Shown here: in pieces, positions 1 to 5,984 of the stretch
How the letters are laid out: every line of letters begins with the position of its first letter
How positions within the stretch are numbered: the stretch's first letter is position 1
Assembly (NCBI GenBank): GCA_016793685.1
Contig: JAEULX010000014.1
Span: 1-6,850, forward strand
Length of the DNA: 6,850 nt
Source of the DNA: Bradyrhizobiaceae bacterium
GTDB lineage: Bacteria > Pseudomonadota > Alphaproteobacteria > Rhizobiales > Xanthobacteraceae
Direction: 5' to 3'
Translations under genes and position numbers: made by a program
The notes under the pieces: model-generated
What the model was told of the DNA's origin: nothing
The model's database searches: none
What the model saw: only the letters and a program-made list of their open reading frames with translations

Positions 1-470
1 GCATCGGGGGCCGGTTCCAGTCGTTGCGCCGCCATCTGGGGGCCTGCGGGCTCCCGCTCCCGCACGTCCACTGCCGCCAGGCTCGCGAAGCCGGCCGCGG
101 CCGCGGCGACCTGGCCCTGCGCGGTCCAGCGCCATACCAGCCAAACGACGAGCCCGCCCAGAAGAGCGGCGGCAACCTTGGCCGGCAGCACCCATGCAAA
201 GGAAAGCGCCTGCGGACCGAGCGCATTGGCGCCGTGGACTGCCCCGAGGAGGAGCAGAAAGCCGCCGGACGTCCACGCTAAGCCCCGATCCGCACCTGGC
301 CAGCCGCGACGCCGCCCGGCGATCCAGAGGAGGCCGACCAGGATGGCCAGCAGCTCGACGGCGATGGCGAGATCGGCCGCACGGGCGAGAAAGACGTAAA
401 GAGCGCCGGGCGGGGGACACGCCTCTGCCCCGCACGCAGCAGGGACAAGCCAGTCGGTCGCAGCGCTCAT
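1..470 (-). CDS. Membrane sensor protein with ethylene-receptor-like three-helix domain (N-terminal part)
   Basis: The frame is open from an ATG at 468-470 to the window edge, giving 156 codons without a stop; the C-terminus is missing. Codon use is strongly G/C-ending, as in real genes here. Three hydrophobic segments are visible, at about residues 33-50, 69-86 and 93-114, followed by an Ala-rich and then charged stretch that could lead into a signalling domain. The layout and several residues fit the ethylene-binding domain of plant ETR1 and bacterial relatives: two N-terminal Cys (13, 18), Asp33 in helix 1, a GGFLLLLGAVH segment in helix 2 and a PAK motif (Lys98) at helix 3. The helix-2 His (79) is kept, but the copper-ligand Cys four residues before it is Leu75, and the helix-1 Tyr is Leu40. 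Copper or ethylene binding is therefore doubtful. The output domain (histidine kinase, cyclase or other) cannot be seen. AAGGG at 481-485 lies ten bases before the ATG, and a second AAGGG directly abuts it. The family call is by eye, so an unrelated three-helix sensor remains possible. Confidence 0.62.
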   Translation of the reverse strand, partial: MSAATDWLVPAACGAEACPPPGALYVFLARAADLAIAVELLAILVGLLWIAGRRRGWPGADRGLAWTSGGFLLLLGAVHGANALGPQALSFAWVLPAKVAAALLGGLVVWLVWRWTAQGQVAAAAAGFASLAAVDVREREPAGPQMAAQRLEPAPD

Positions 471-755
471 CCCTTCAGTTCCCTTGTTGCTCGCGCGTCA
501 GGCTAGGCCTCCGGTTCATAACGTCGCGTTGATTTCGGGCAAAAATGGAATTTGCCTACCGGGCTCCCAACTTCGTGTTTTGGTTGCAGAAAACGGCGGC
601 TCCGGACGCTTTTCGTTACCGACGCGAGCTGAGGGCGAACGCCGCAACAAGCTCCGTGTTTCCTTCTCATCGTCCAGCGGTGCGGAAATCGCACCATCGG
701 GCTCAGCGCCGCCGTGTGCAAATCAACACATTCTTAAAAAATTTTGCATCCGACG
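471..755. other. Intergenic region between the sensor gene and the small RNA promoter
   Basis: I see no convincing protein gene here. The stretch is less GC-rich than its flanks, and its short open frames lack ribosome sites and recognisable content. It should carry the minus-strand promoter of the sensor gene, but I find no strong -35/-10 pair; TTGCCC around 536-541 on the minus strand is the best and is weak. A small inverted repeat (GGTGCG 679-684, five-base loop, CGCACC 690-695) has no T-run on either side, so it is not an obvious terminator. It could be an operator or a leader hairpin. An A/T-rich patch lies at 731-746. Confidence 0.5.
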
Positions 756-780
756 GGAACCAACCGCCGAAAAGCACGTT
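756..780 (+). promoter_or_regulatory. Candidate EcfG (general stress sigma factor) promoter
   Basis: GGAAC at 756-760 and CGTT at 777-780 are separated by 16 bases. This matches the promoter consensus GGAAC-N16/17-CGTT used by the alphaproteobacterial general-stress ECF sigma factor (EcfG, SigT in Caulobacter), controlled by PhyR-NepR. Transcription would begin near 786-790, directly before the C-rich hairpin and about 45 bases before the intrinsic terminator on the same strand. That placement is the main argument, because the nine fixed bases alone can occur by chance: another exact match sits inside sucD at 1428-1453. Confidence 0.6.
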
Positions 781-786
781 TTGTCA

Positions 787-868
787 CTGACCGGCCGCCA
801 TTCCCCCTCCCCCCGTGCTCGGCCGGCCATCTAAGGCGTGTCTGACTTTTCGTCAGCCACGCCTTTTT
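787..868 (+). ncRNA. Candidate stress-induced small RNA with C-rich loop, GsrN-like
   Basis: This is a predicted RNA of about 80 nt; its 5' end is inferred from the promoter and may be off by several bases. It has two stem-loops. The first pairs CCGGCCG (791-797) with CGGCCGG (820-826) and exposes a 22-base loop made almost only of pyrimidines, with C runs at 803-807 and 809-814 and an anti-Shine-Dalgarno core CCTCC at 806-810. The second is the intrinsic terminator at 835-863. Established knowledge: alphaproteobacterial trans-acting RNAs often present C/U-rich loops that pair with ribosome sites, and Caulobacter GsrN is a SigT-dependent RNA with a C-rich 5' loop and a 3' terminator hairpin. 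From memory, unverified, gsrN homologues lie near mdh/suc genes in several alphaproteobacteria. The combination of promoter, loop, terminator and location suggests a GsrN homologue or a functional analogue. No open frame with a ribosome site fits in the unit. Confidence 0.68.
835..868 (+). terminator. Rho-independent terminator of the small RNA
   Basis: GGCGTG (835-840) and CTGAC (842-846) pair with GTCAG (852-856) and CACGCC (858-863), giving an 11-bp stem with one T/C mismatch and a TTTTC loop. TTTTT follows at 864-868, then CTTT. The T-run lies only on the plus-strand exit side; the minus-strand exit has just TT. It therefore chiefly ends plus-strand transcription, and no plus-strand protein gene lies before it. 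Incomplete termination of sucD read-through on the other strand is possible. Confidence 0.9.
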
Positions 869-938
869 CTTTGCGCACTCCACAATGCTCAACCTGGGGC
901 AGCATCCGCGGGCCGGCCGGCTCGCGCCGGAAACGGCA

Positions 939-972
939 GCGCGCCGGAGCAGGCCATCCTGCGCCGGCGCGC
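939..972. other. Strong GC-rich stem-loop downstream of sucD
   Basis: Nine bases at 939-947 pair with 964-972, then after one A/G mismatch GCAGG (949-953) pairs with CCTGC (958-962), closing a four-base loop CCAT. The result is a 14-bp stem. No T-run follows on either strand, so it is not a standard intrinsic terminator. It starts about 57 bases past the sucD stop on the minus strand and could protect the 3' end of the mdh-sucCD message or act with Rho. A smaller hairpin, CCGGC-TCGC-GCCGG, adjoins at 917-930. Confidence 0.55.
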
Positions 973-1029
973 CATCGGTTTCATTTTACCGCTTTCGATG
1001 CTTCAAGAGCGGCCGCCCGAGCCGTGGAT

Positions 1030-1917
1030 TTACTTCTTCTTCAGCACGTCCATCAGGGTCGTGCCCATCCGCGCCGGCGACACCGAGACGTGGATGCCGC
1101 AGGCTTCCATCGTCGCGATCTTCGAGGCCGCGTCGCCCTTGCCGCCGGAGATGATTGCGCCGGCATGGCCCATACGCCGGCCGGGAGGGGCCGTGCGTCC
1201 GGCGATGAAGCCGACGACCGGCTTCTTACGGCCGCGTTTGGCCTCGTCGCGGAGGAACTCCGCCGCCTCTTCTTCCGCCGAACCGCCGATCTCGCCGATC
1301 ATGATGATCGACTCGGTCTTGTCGTCGGCAAGGAACATTTCGAGCACATCGATGAACTCGGTCCCCTTCACCGGGTCGCCGCCGAGGCCGACGGCGGTGG
1401 TCTGTCCGAGCCCGACCTGCGTGGTCTGGAACACCGCCTCATAGGTGAGCGTTCCGGAGCGGGAGACGATGCCGACATTGCCCGGCTTGAAAATATTGCC
1501 CGGCATGATCCCGATCTTGCATTCGCCCGCCGTCATGACGCCGGGGCAATTCGGCCCGACGAGGCGCGACTTCGAGTTGGTCAGCGCGCGCTTGACCCGC
1601 ACCATGTCGAGCACCGGAATGCCTTCGGTGATGCAGACGATCAGCGGCACTTCGGCGTCGATCGCCTCGCAAATGGCGTCGGCCGCGCCCGGCGGCGGCA
1701 CATAGATCACGGTCGCGTCGGCGCCGGTTTTTTCGCGCGCGTCGGCGACCGTGTCGAATACCGGAAGATTGAGGTGGAAGGAGCCGCCTTTGCCGGGCGA
1801 GGTGCCGCCGACCATCTTGGTGCCGTAGGCGATGGCGTGCTCGGAGTGGAAGGTGCCGTTCTTGCCGGTGAAGCCCTGGCAGATCACCTTTGTGTTCTTG
1901 TCGATGAGAATGGACAT
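1030..1917 (-). CDS. sucD: Succinyl-CoA synthetase (succinate-CoA ligase), alpha subunit
   Basis: This 295-residue protein is the subunit that binds CoA and carries the phosphohistidine. With SucC it converts succinyl-CoA, phosphate and NDP to succinate, CoA and NTP in the cytosolic TCA cycle. The CoA-binding Rossmann part opens with GFTGKNGTFH (15-24), the GPNCPG motif is at 121-126, GEIGGSAEEEA at 208-218, and the phosphorylated His is His251 in MGHAGAI. Length and ending (VLKKK) are normal for the family. The frame stays open upstream to 2184, but the ATG at 1917 gives the family N-terminus MSILIDKNTK and has AAAGG at 1925-1929, seven bases before it. It is the last gene of the mdh-sucC-sucD group, 71 bases after sucC. 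No classical terminator follows; there is only the hairpin at 939-972 and the back side of the small RNA terminator. Nothing is missing from the active site as far as can be seen. Confidence 0.98.
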   Translation of the reverse strand: MSILIDKNTKVICQGFTGKNGTFHSEHAIAYGTKMVGGTSPGKGGSFHLNLPVFDTVADAREKTGADATVIYVPPPGAADAICEAIDAEVPLIVCITEGIPVLDMVRVKRALTNSKSRLVGPNCPGVMTAGECKIGIMPGNIFKPGNVGIVSRSGTLTYEAVFQTTQVGLGQTTAVGLGGDPVKGTEFIDVLEMFLADDKTESIIMIGEIGGSAEEEAAEFLRDEAKRGRKKPVVGFIAGRTAPPGRRMGHAGAIISGGKGDAASKIATMEACGIHVSVSPARMGTTLMDVLKKK

Positions 1918-1988
1918 GGGGTTGCCTTTGACGGTCAGCGGGAATGGCGGAACGGGTCGTGAGCGCGAACGCGAAGCCGCGTCAGGCG

Positions 1989-3155
1989 CTAGTTGCCCCG
2001 CACCGCCTTGACGATCTTCTGCGCGGCGTCGTCGAGATCGTCGGCCGAGACGACGTTGAGACCGGACTCGGCGATGATCTTCTTGCCGAGATCGACATTG
2101 GTGCCTTCGAGCCGGATGACCAGCGGCACCTTCAGCCCGACTTCCTTGACCGCTTCGACCACGCCGCCGGCAATCACGTCGCAACGCATGATGCCGCCGA
2201 AAATGTTGATGAGGATCCCCTTCACATTGGGATCGGAGGTGATGATCTTGAAAGCCTCCGTCACCCGGTCCTTGCTGGCGCCGCCGCCGACATCGAGGAA
2301 GTTCGCGGGCGATTCCCCGTAAAGCTTGATGATGTCCATGGTGGCCATCGCGAGGCCCGCCCCGTTGACCATGCAGCCGATGGTGCCGTCGAGCGCGATG
2401 TAATTGAGATCGTGCTTGGAGGCTTCGATCTCCTTCTCGTCTTCTTCGGTCAGATCGCGCAGCGCGACGATGTCGGGATGGCGATAGAGCGCATTGCCCT
2501 CGAACCCGATCTTGGCGTCGAGGCAGATGAGCTGGCCGCCCTTCGTGACCACGAGAGGATTGATCTCGAGCAGCGACATGTCCTTGGCGATGAAAGCCGT
2601 ATAGAGCTTGGCCACCAGGCTTTCGGCCTGCTTGGCGAGGTCGCCGGTCAGCTTCAGCGCGCTGGCGACGCGCCGGCCGTGATGCGGCATGATCCCGGTC
2701 GCCGGATCGACCGTGACCGTGTGGATCTTCTCCGGCGTGTCCTTGGCGACCTTCTCGATGTCCATGCCGCCCTCGGTCGAAACGACGAAGGCGATGCGCG
2801 AGCTGCCCCGATCGACCAGAGCCGAGAGGTAGAACTCACGGTCGATGGCAGAGCCTTCTTCGATATAGAGGCGATGCACCTGCTTGCCGCGCGGCCCCGT
2901 CTGGTGAGTGACGAGGACCGAGCCGAGCAGCCGCTGCGCTTCCTTTTGCACGTCTTCGATCGTGCGCACCACCTTGACGCCGCCGGCCTTGCCGCGGCCG
3001 CCGGCATGGATCTGCGCCTTGACCACGTAAACCGGCCCTTCGAGCTGTTGCGCAGCCTTCACCGCCTCTTCGACGGAGAAGGCGGCGATGCCGCGTGACG
3101 TCGGCACGCCGAATTCCCGAAGCACCGCCTTGGCCTGATATTCATGAATATTCAT
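1989..3155 (-). CDS. sucC: Succinyl-CoA synthetase (succinate-CoA ligase), beta subunit
   Basis: This 388-residue ATP-grasp subunit binds the nucleotide and works with SucD. The N-terminal ATP-grasp region has Lys46 and GRGKAGGVK (53-61); the metal ligands are Asn199 (in EINPL) and Asp213 (in CLDAK). The C-terminal ligase domain shows NFLDVGGGASKDRV (285-298) and GGIMRCD (320-326), which contacts phosphate and succinate. The length equals that of E. coli SucC. The ATG at 3155 gives the family start MNIHEYQAK. GGGGA lies six bases before it, and a longer G-rich GGAGGGAG is further upstream. A 113-base spacer separates it from mdh and holds a stem-loop at 3209-3233. Nucleotide preference (ATP or GTP) cannot be settled by eye. 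Confidence 0.98.
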   Translation of the reverse strand: MNIHEYQAKAVLREFGVPTSRGIAAFSVEEAVKAAQQLEGPVYVVKAQIHAGGRGKAGGVKVVRTIEDVQKEAQRLLGSVLVTHQTGPRGKQVHRLYIEEGSAIDREFYLSALVDRGSSRIAFVVSTEGGMDIEKVAKDTPEKIHTVTVDPATGIMPHHGRRVASALKLTGDLAKQAESLVAKLYTAFIAKDMSLLEINPLVVTKGGQLICLDAKIGFEGNALYRHPDIVALRDLTEEDEKEIEASKHDLNYIALDGTIGCMVNGAGLAMATMDIIKLYGESPANFLDVGGGASKDRVTEAFKIITSDPNVKGILINIFGGIMRCDVIAGGVVEAVKEVGLKVPLVIRLEGTNVDLGKKIIAESGLNVVSADDLDDAAQKIVKAVRGN

Positions 3156-3208
3156 GGGAAATCCCCGCTCCCTCCGGCGTCGCCGGATCGCAAATTAGCG
3201 CGCGACAC

Positions 3209-3233
3209 GGGCTGACGGGGAAGTGTCAGGCCC
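3209..3233 (-). other. Stem-loop in the mdh-sucC spacer
   Basis: Read on the transcribed minus strand, GGGC-(bulged C)-TGAC pairs with GTCA-GCCC around an eight-base loop. No T-run follows, so it is not a classical terminator. A second compact inverted repeat, TCCGGCGTCGCCGGA at 3173-3187, lies just before the sucC ribosome site. Both may affect message processing or uneven expression of mdh and sucC; this is inference. Confidence 0.45.
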
Positions 3234-3268
3234 GCTCGCGTGCTGGAACTCTGGTCAGCCTCCCCGCG

Positions 3269-4234
3269 TCACGCGGCGAGGTCTGGCGCAATCTTCTTGC
3301 AGGCGTCGATCAGCCCGCGCACCGAATCAGCCGACTTCTCGAAAGCGGCGCGTTCGGCGCCGTCGAGGTCGATCTCAACCACCCGCTCGACGCCCTTGGA
3401 GCCGATCACCACGGGAACGCCGACATAGATGTCCTTCATGCCGAACTCGCCATTGAGATAGGCGGCGCACGGCACCACACGCTTCTCGTCCTTGAGGAAG
3501 CTTTCCGCCATCGCGATCGCGGACGTGGCGGGCGCATAGAATGCCGAGCCGGTCTTGAGCAGGCTGACGATTTCGGCGCCGCCGTTTCGCGTCCGGTCGA
3601 CGATCGCATCGAGCCGGGCCTGGGTGGTCCAGCCCATGTTGACGAGGTCCGGCAACGGAATGCCGGCGACGCCCGAGTAGCGCACCAGCGGCACCATGGT
3701 GTCGCCGTGGCCACCGAGCACAAAGGCGGTCACGTCTTCGACCGACACGTTGAATTCGTCGGCGAGGAAATGGCGGAAGCGCGCCGAGTCGAGGACGCCG
3801 GCCATGCCGACCACCATCTGCTTGGGCAGGCCGCAGTATTTTTGCAGCGCCCACACCATGGCGTCGAGCGGATTGGTGATGCAGATGACGAAGGCGTTCG
3901 GCGCATATTTGCGGATGCCCGCGCCGACCTGCTCCATGACCTTCAGATTGATTCCGAGCAGGTCATCGCGGCTCATGCCGGGTTTACGCGGAACGCCGGC
4001 GGTGACGATGCAGACGCTCGCGCCATCCAGCGCTTCGTAGGAATTCGTTCCTGCGAACCGCGCATTGAAATTATGCACGGGCGCGGCCTGAGCAATATCC
4101 AGGGCCTTGCCCTGGGGAATGCCCTCCATGATGTCGAACAAGACGACGTCGCCCAGTTCCCTGAGCCCAATAAGATGCGCCAGCGTTCCACCGATCTGGC
4201 CTGCGCCGATCAACGCAATTTTAGGACGTGCCAT
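3269..4234 (-). CDS. mdh: Malate dehydrogenase (NAD-dependent, LDH-like type)
   Basis: This 321-residue cytosolic enzyme oxidises L-malate to oxaloacetate with NAD+. The Rossmann motif GAGQIGG is at 10-16, and Asp34 (VLFD) is placed to bind the adenosine ribose, which favours NAD over NADP. The substrate loop VPRKPGMSR (81-89) holds Arg83 and Arg89. Asn121 (ITNPLDAM), Asp149/Arg152 (VLDSAR) and the catalytic His176 in GGHGDTMVP complete the active site. Met87 in the loop, rather than Gln, fits malate rather than lactate specificity. This is the LDH-like MDH class common in alphaproteobacteria, not the E. coli dimer class. The ATG at 4234 has GAGGA ten bases upstream (4245-4249). zapE ends 118 bases before it, and sucC follows. 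Confidence 0.98.
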   Translation of the reverse strand: MARPKIALIGAGQIGGTLAHLIGLRELGDVVLFDIMEGIPQGKALDIAQAAPVHNFNARFAGTNSYEALDGASVCIVTAGVPRKPGMSRDDLLGINLKVMEQVGAGIRKYAPNAFVICITNPLDAMVWALQKYCGLPKQMVVGMAGVLDSARFRHFLADEFNVSVEDVTAFVLGGHGDTMVPLVRYSGVAGIPLPDLVNMGWTTQARLDAIVDRTRNGGAEIVSLLKTGSAFYAPATSAIAMAESFLKDEKRVVPCAAYLNGEFGMKDIYVGVPVVIGSKGVERVVEIDLDGAERAAFEKSADSVRGLIDACKKIAPDLAA

Positions 4235-4277
4235 TTGGGGAAAGTCCTCAAGCTGAAAGACAGCGGGGGTTTGCGGG

Positions 4278-4305
4278 TGTTAGCGGTTTCGGACGGGCCA
4301 TTCAA
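4278..4305 (-). promoter_or_regulatory. Candidate promoter for mdh-sucC-sucD
   Basis: On the minus strand TTGAAT (4300-4305) and CTAACA (4278-4283) are 16 bases apart, a fair match to a housekeeping -35/-10 pair. It would start transcription near 4271, about 36 bases before the mdh ATG. A T5 run just after the zapE stop (4338-4342) has no good stem in front of it, so read-through from zapE is also possible. Confidence 0.4.
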
Positions 4306-4352
4306 GTCGCGTTACGCAATTGAGTAAGGAATCATGCAAAAAGGGTCTGAAG

Positions 4353-5597
4353 TCAGGTTTCGGCGATGCCCGAGGCGCCGCGCTGACGGTGGGGCAGAGC
4401 AAGATAGGCTTCCGACGCCATCTCGGTGAGACGCGAGGCGGTGCGTTTGAACTCGTGCGCTTCGTAGCCATCCGTGCCCTGATATAGATCCGCCGGCGCG
4501 GCCTCGGCGGAAGCGATCAGTTCGACGGCGTAGTCGTAAAGCGCGTCGATCAAGGTGATGAAGCGTTTCGCCTCGTTGCGCTGCTCGGCCCCGATAACCG
4601 GGATATGGTCGAGCATAAGGGTATGGAATTCCTGCGCGATCCGCAGGTAGTCGGCGGCGCCGAGCGGCTGGCCACACAGATCGTGGAACGTGAAGCGCGC
4701 CGCCCCCATCGCCGCGCGCGGCACCCGGACGATATGGCCCTTCACCACCAGTTCGTGGCCGCGGCTCTCCCGCCCATGGGTGACGCGCCGCCAGGTTTCA
4801 TCGAGCGCGGCCTTGGCCGCCCGGTCGGCGGGAACGTGCCAGACCTTCACGCCGACGAGCTTCTCCTGGCGGAAATCGGTGCGCGCTTCGAGCTTCATCA
4901 CCTCCATATGTTGCTTGAGGAGGCCGATGAAGGGGAGAAACAGCGCGCGGTTGAGGCCGTCCTTGTAGAGATCGTCCGGGACGACGTTGGAGGTCGCGAC
5001 CACCACCACCCCCCGCGCGAAAAGCTGGGTGAAGAGCCTGCCGAGGATCATCGCATCGGCGATATCGGTGACGTGGAACTCGTCGAAGCAGAGCACCGAG
5101 GCCTGCGCCGCGAGGTCTGCCGCGGTCAGCGTGATGGGGTCCTGCTCGGCGATCGCGCCTGTCTTGATTTTCTGACGATAGGCGTGGACGCGGTCGTGGA
5201 CGTCCGCCATGAACTCATGGAAATGGGCGCGCCGCTTGCGCTTGTGCGTGCAGGTCGCGAAGAACAAATCCATAAGCATCGTCTTGCCGCGGCCGACCTC
5301 GCCGTAAACATAGAGGCCGCGCACGAGCGTCGACGCCGCAGTCTTCGCACGCCGCGAGAACAGCCGCCCCAATACCGACGATTTGCGCTCCAGCTCAGAT
5401 TCTTTGAGACGCTCCAGCAGCGCGTCCAGCCGGGCGACCACGGTTTCCTGCGCGAGGTCCCGTTCGATCTTGCCGGACTCGACGATGGCCGCATAGCGGC
5501 CGCTGACGGAGGCCGGCTTTCCGGTGCTCGCGTGATCCGGCCCACCCCCTCTTTCCTGAACACCGGCAGACGGCGAATGGATGTCGATCACAACCAC
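4353..5597 (-). CDS. zapE: ZapE/AFG1-family P-loop ATPase
   Basis: This 414-residue protein belongs to the family of E. coli ZapE, an ATPase associated with the division ring, and mitochondrial Afg1/LACE1. The Walker A motif GEVGRGKT is at 99-106, preceded by RGLYVYG. HFHEFM (125-130), Walker B VLCFDEF (168-174), the sensor-1 segment ATSN (201-204) and the conserved LNRALFLPFI (215-224) follow. The C-terminus shows AKRFITLIDALYD and a HEFKRTASRL segment typical of the family. It is somewhat longer than E. coli ZapE (375) because of a loose N-terminus before GRYAAIVESG (33-42). The start is GTG at 5597, the first possible start after an in-frame stop at 5616-5618. A second GTG lies at 5591, and neither has a strong ribosome site. 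No ATG lies between there and the conserved domain. Proximity to mdh is common in alphaproteobacteria, but its meaning is unknown. Confidence 0.95.
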   Translation of the reverse strand: MVVIDIHSPSAGVQERGGGPDHASTGKPASVSGRYAAIVESGKIERDLAQETVVARLDALLERLKESELERKSSVLGRLFSRRAKTAASTLVRGLYVYGEVGRGKTMLMDLFFATCTHKRKRRAHFHEFMADVHDRVHAYRQKIKTGAIAEQDPITLTAADLAAQASVLCFDEFHVTDIADAMILGRLFTQLFARGVVVVATSNVVPDDLYKDGLNRALFLPFIGLLKQHMEVMKLEARTDFRQEKLVGVKVWHVPADRAAKAALDETWRRVTHGRESRGHELVVKGHIVRVPRAAMGAARFTFHDLCGQPLGAADYLRIAQEFHTLMLDHIPVIGAEQRNEAKRFITLIDALYDYAVELIASAEAAPADLYQGTDGYEAHEFKRTASRLTEMASEAYLALPHRQRGASGIAET

Positions 5598-5648
5598 ACC
5601 GGATAACTCGCATCGTTAGTACACCCCCAATTTGCGGGGCGTCGGGTC

Positions 5649-5676
5649 ATTCTACATACGGGATTGTGCGACGCAA
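5649..5676 (-). promoter_or_regulatory. Candidate zapE promoter
   Basis: On the minus strand TTGCGT (5671-5676) and TAGAAT (5649-5654) are separated by 16 bases, a good -35/-10 pair by eye. The start would fall near 5642, leaving a leader of about 45 bases. That leader begins with an inverted repeat (5621-5642, CCCC/GGGG core, eight-base loop) that could fold at the 5' end of the message. Confidence 0.45.
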
Positions 5677-5984
5677 CGTCGCGAGACGCGAACTCTCCAG
5701 CGGTAAAATCGCATGGACACTTGGTCGCAGAAACTGACAAAACCACTTTTCTTTCAATGATGTGCCCCGATGGTCCGAAAGGATAAAGTGGCCTTCGCGG
5801 CGTTCCTTGGCATAGATCAAAATTCGCGGACGCACCCGTGCGAGGCTCATTTCGACCTGGAAATATTGCTTAAAACAACTAAATGCTGCGTTGCAACAAC
5901 AGTAACTGGACGGAACGGCGTTCAGCGAGGAAATGCGCTGAGGGGACTGCGGAACGTACGAAGGCAAAGAGCAGGAGACCCCCG
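5677..5984. other. Intergenic region between zapE and the acetyltransferase gene
   Basis: No protein gene is convincing here: the open frames on both strands have scattered composition and no recognisable motif. The region is more A/T-rich than the genes and should carry the acetyltransferase promoter. The best plus-strand pair is CTGACA (5734-5739) and AATGAT (5756-5761) with a 16-base spacer, which is weak and would give a leader over 200 bases. The palindrome GTTGCAAC, around 5890, is a possible operator half, but nothing supports it further. Confidence 0.4.
5973..5977 (+). promoter_or_regulatory. Ribosome binding site that fixes the acetyltransferase start
   Basis: AGGAG lies seven bases before the ATG at 5985. 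This selects that start over the in-frame ATG at 5883, whose extra 34 codons encode a polar, Arg-rich, family-unlike stretch. Confidence 0.8.

Noticed and set aside
545..790. Small plus-strand open frame ending just before the terminator (81 codons from ATG)
   Set aside because: It has no ribosome site, mixed third-position use unlike the neighbours and no recognisable content. Its end runs through the promoter element and the start of the RNA. A tiny gene cannot be fully excluded.
484..834. TTG-started plus-strand frame ending at the base before the terminator stem
   Set aside because: Low-complexity Ser/Arg/Pro composition, no ribosome site, and it passes through the C-rich hairpin. The RNA reading explains the terminator better.
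908..930. Dense GGCCGGCC and GCGCGCC-type palindromes
   Set aside because: Short palindromes are common in DNA of this GC content. Only the long paired hairpin at 939-972 stands out.
1428..1453. A second GGAAC-N17-CGTT match on the plus strand
   Set aside because: It lies inside sucD, antisense to the gene, with no terminator, hairpin or gene behind it. Coding constraint explains it, and it warns that the motif alone is weak evidence.
838..1962. Long plus-strand open frame opposite sucD
   Set aside because: It is the antisense shadow of a well-supported gene in GC-rich DNA, full of Arg, Asp, His and Ala, with no family features.
1918..2184. N-terminal extension of sucD into the sucC gene
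   Set aside because: The extra 89 residues are Arg-rich sucC shadow. The ATG at 1917 has a ribosome site and the normal family N-terminus.
1944..3098. Long plus-strand open frame opposite sucC
   Set aside because: It mirrors the codon structure of sucC and shows only the usual Asp/Arg/Leu-rich antisense composition.
3095..4327. Long plus-strand open frame opposite mdh
   Set aside because: Same reason: mdh is certain from its active-site motifs, and the antisense frame shows none.
4605..5606. Long plus-strand open frame opposite zapE
   Set aside because: Antisense shadow; the zapE reading has complete P-loop ATPase motifs.
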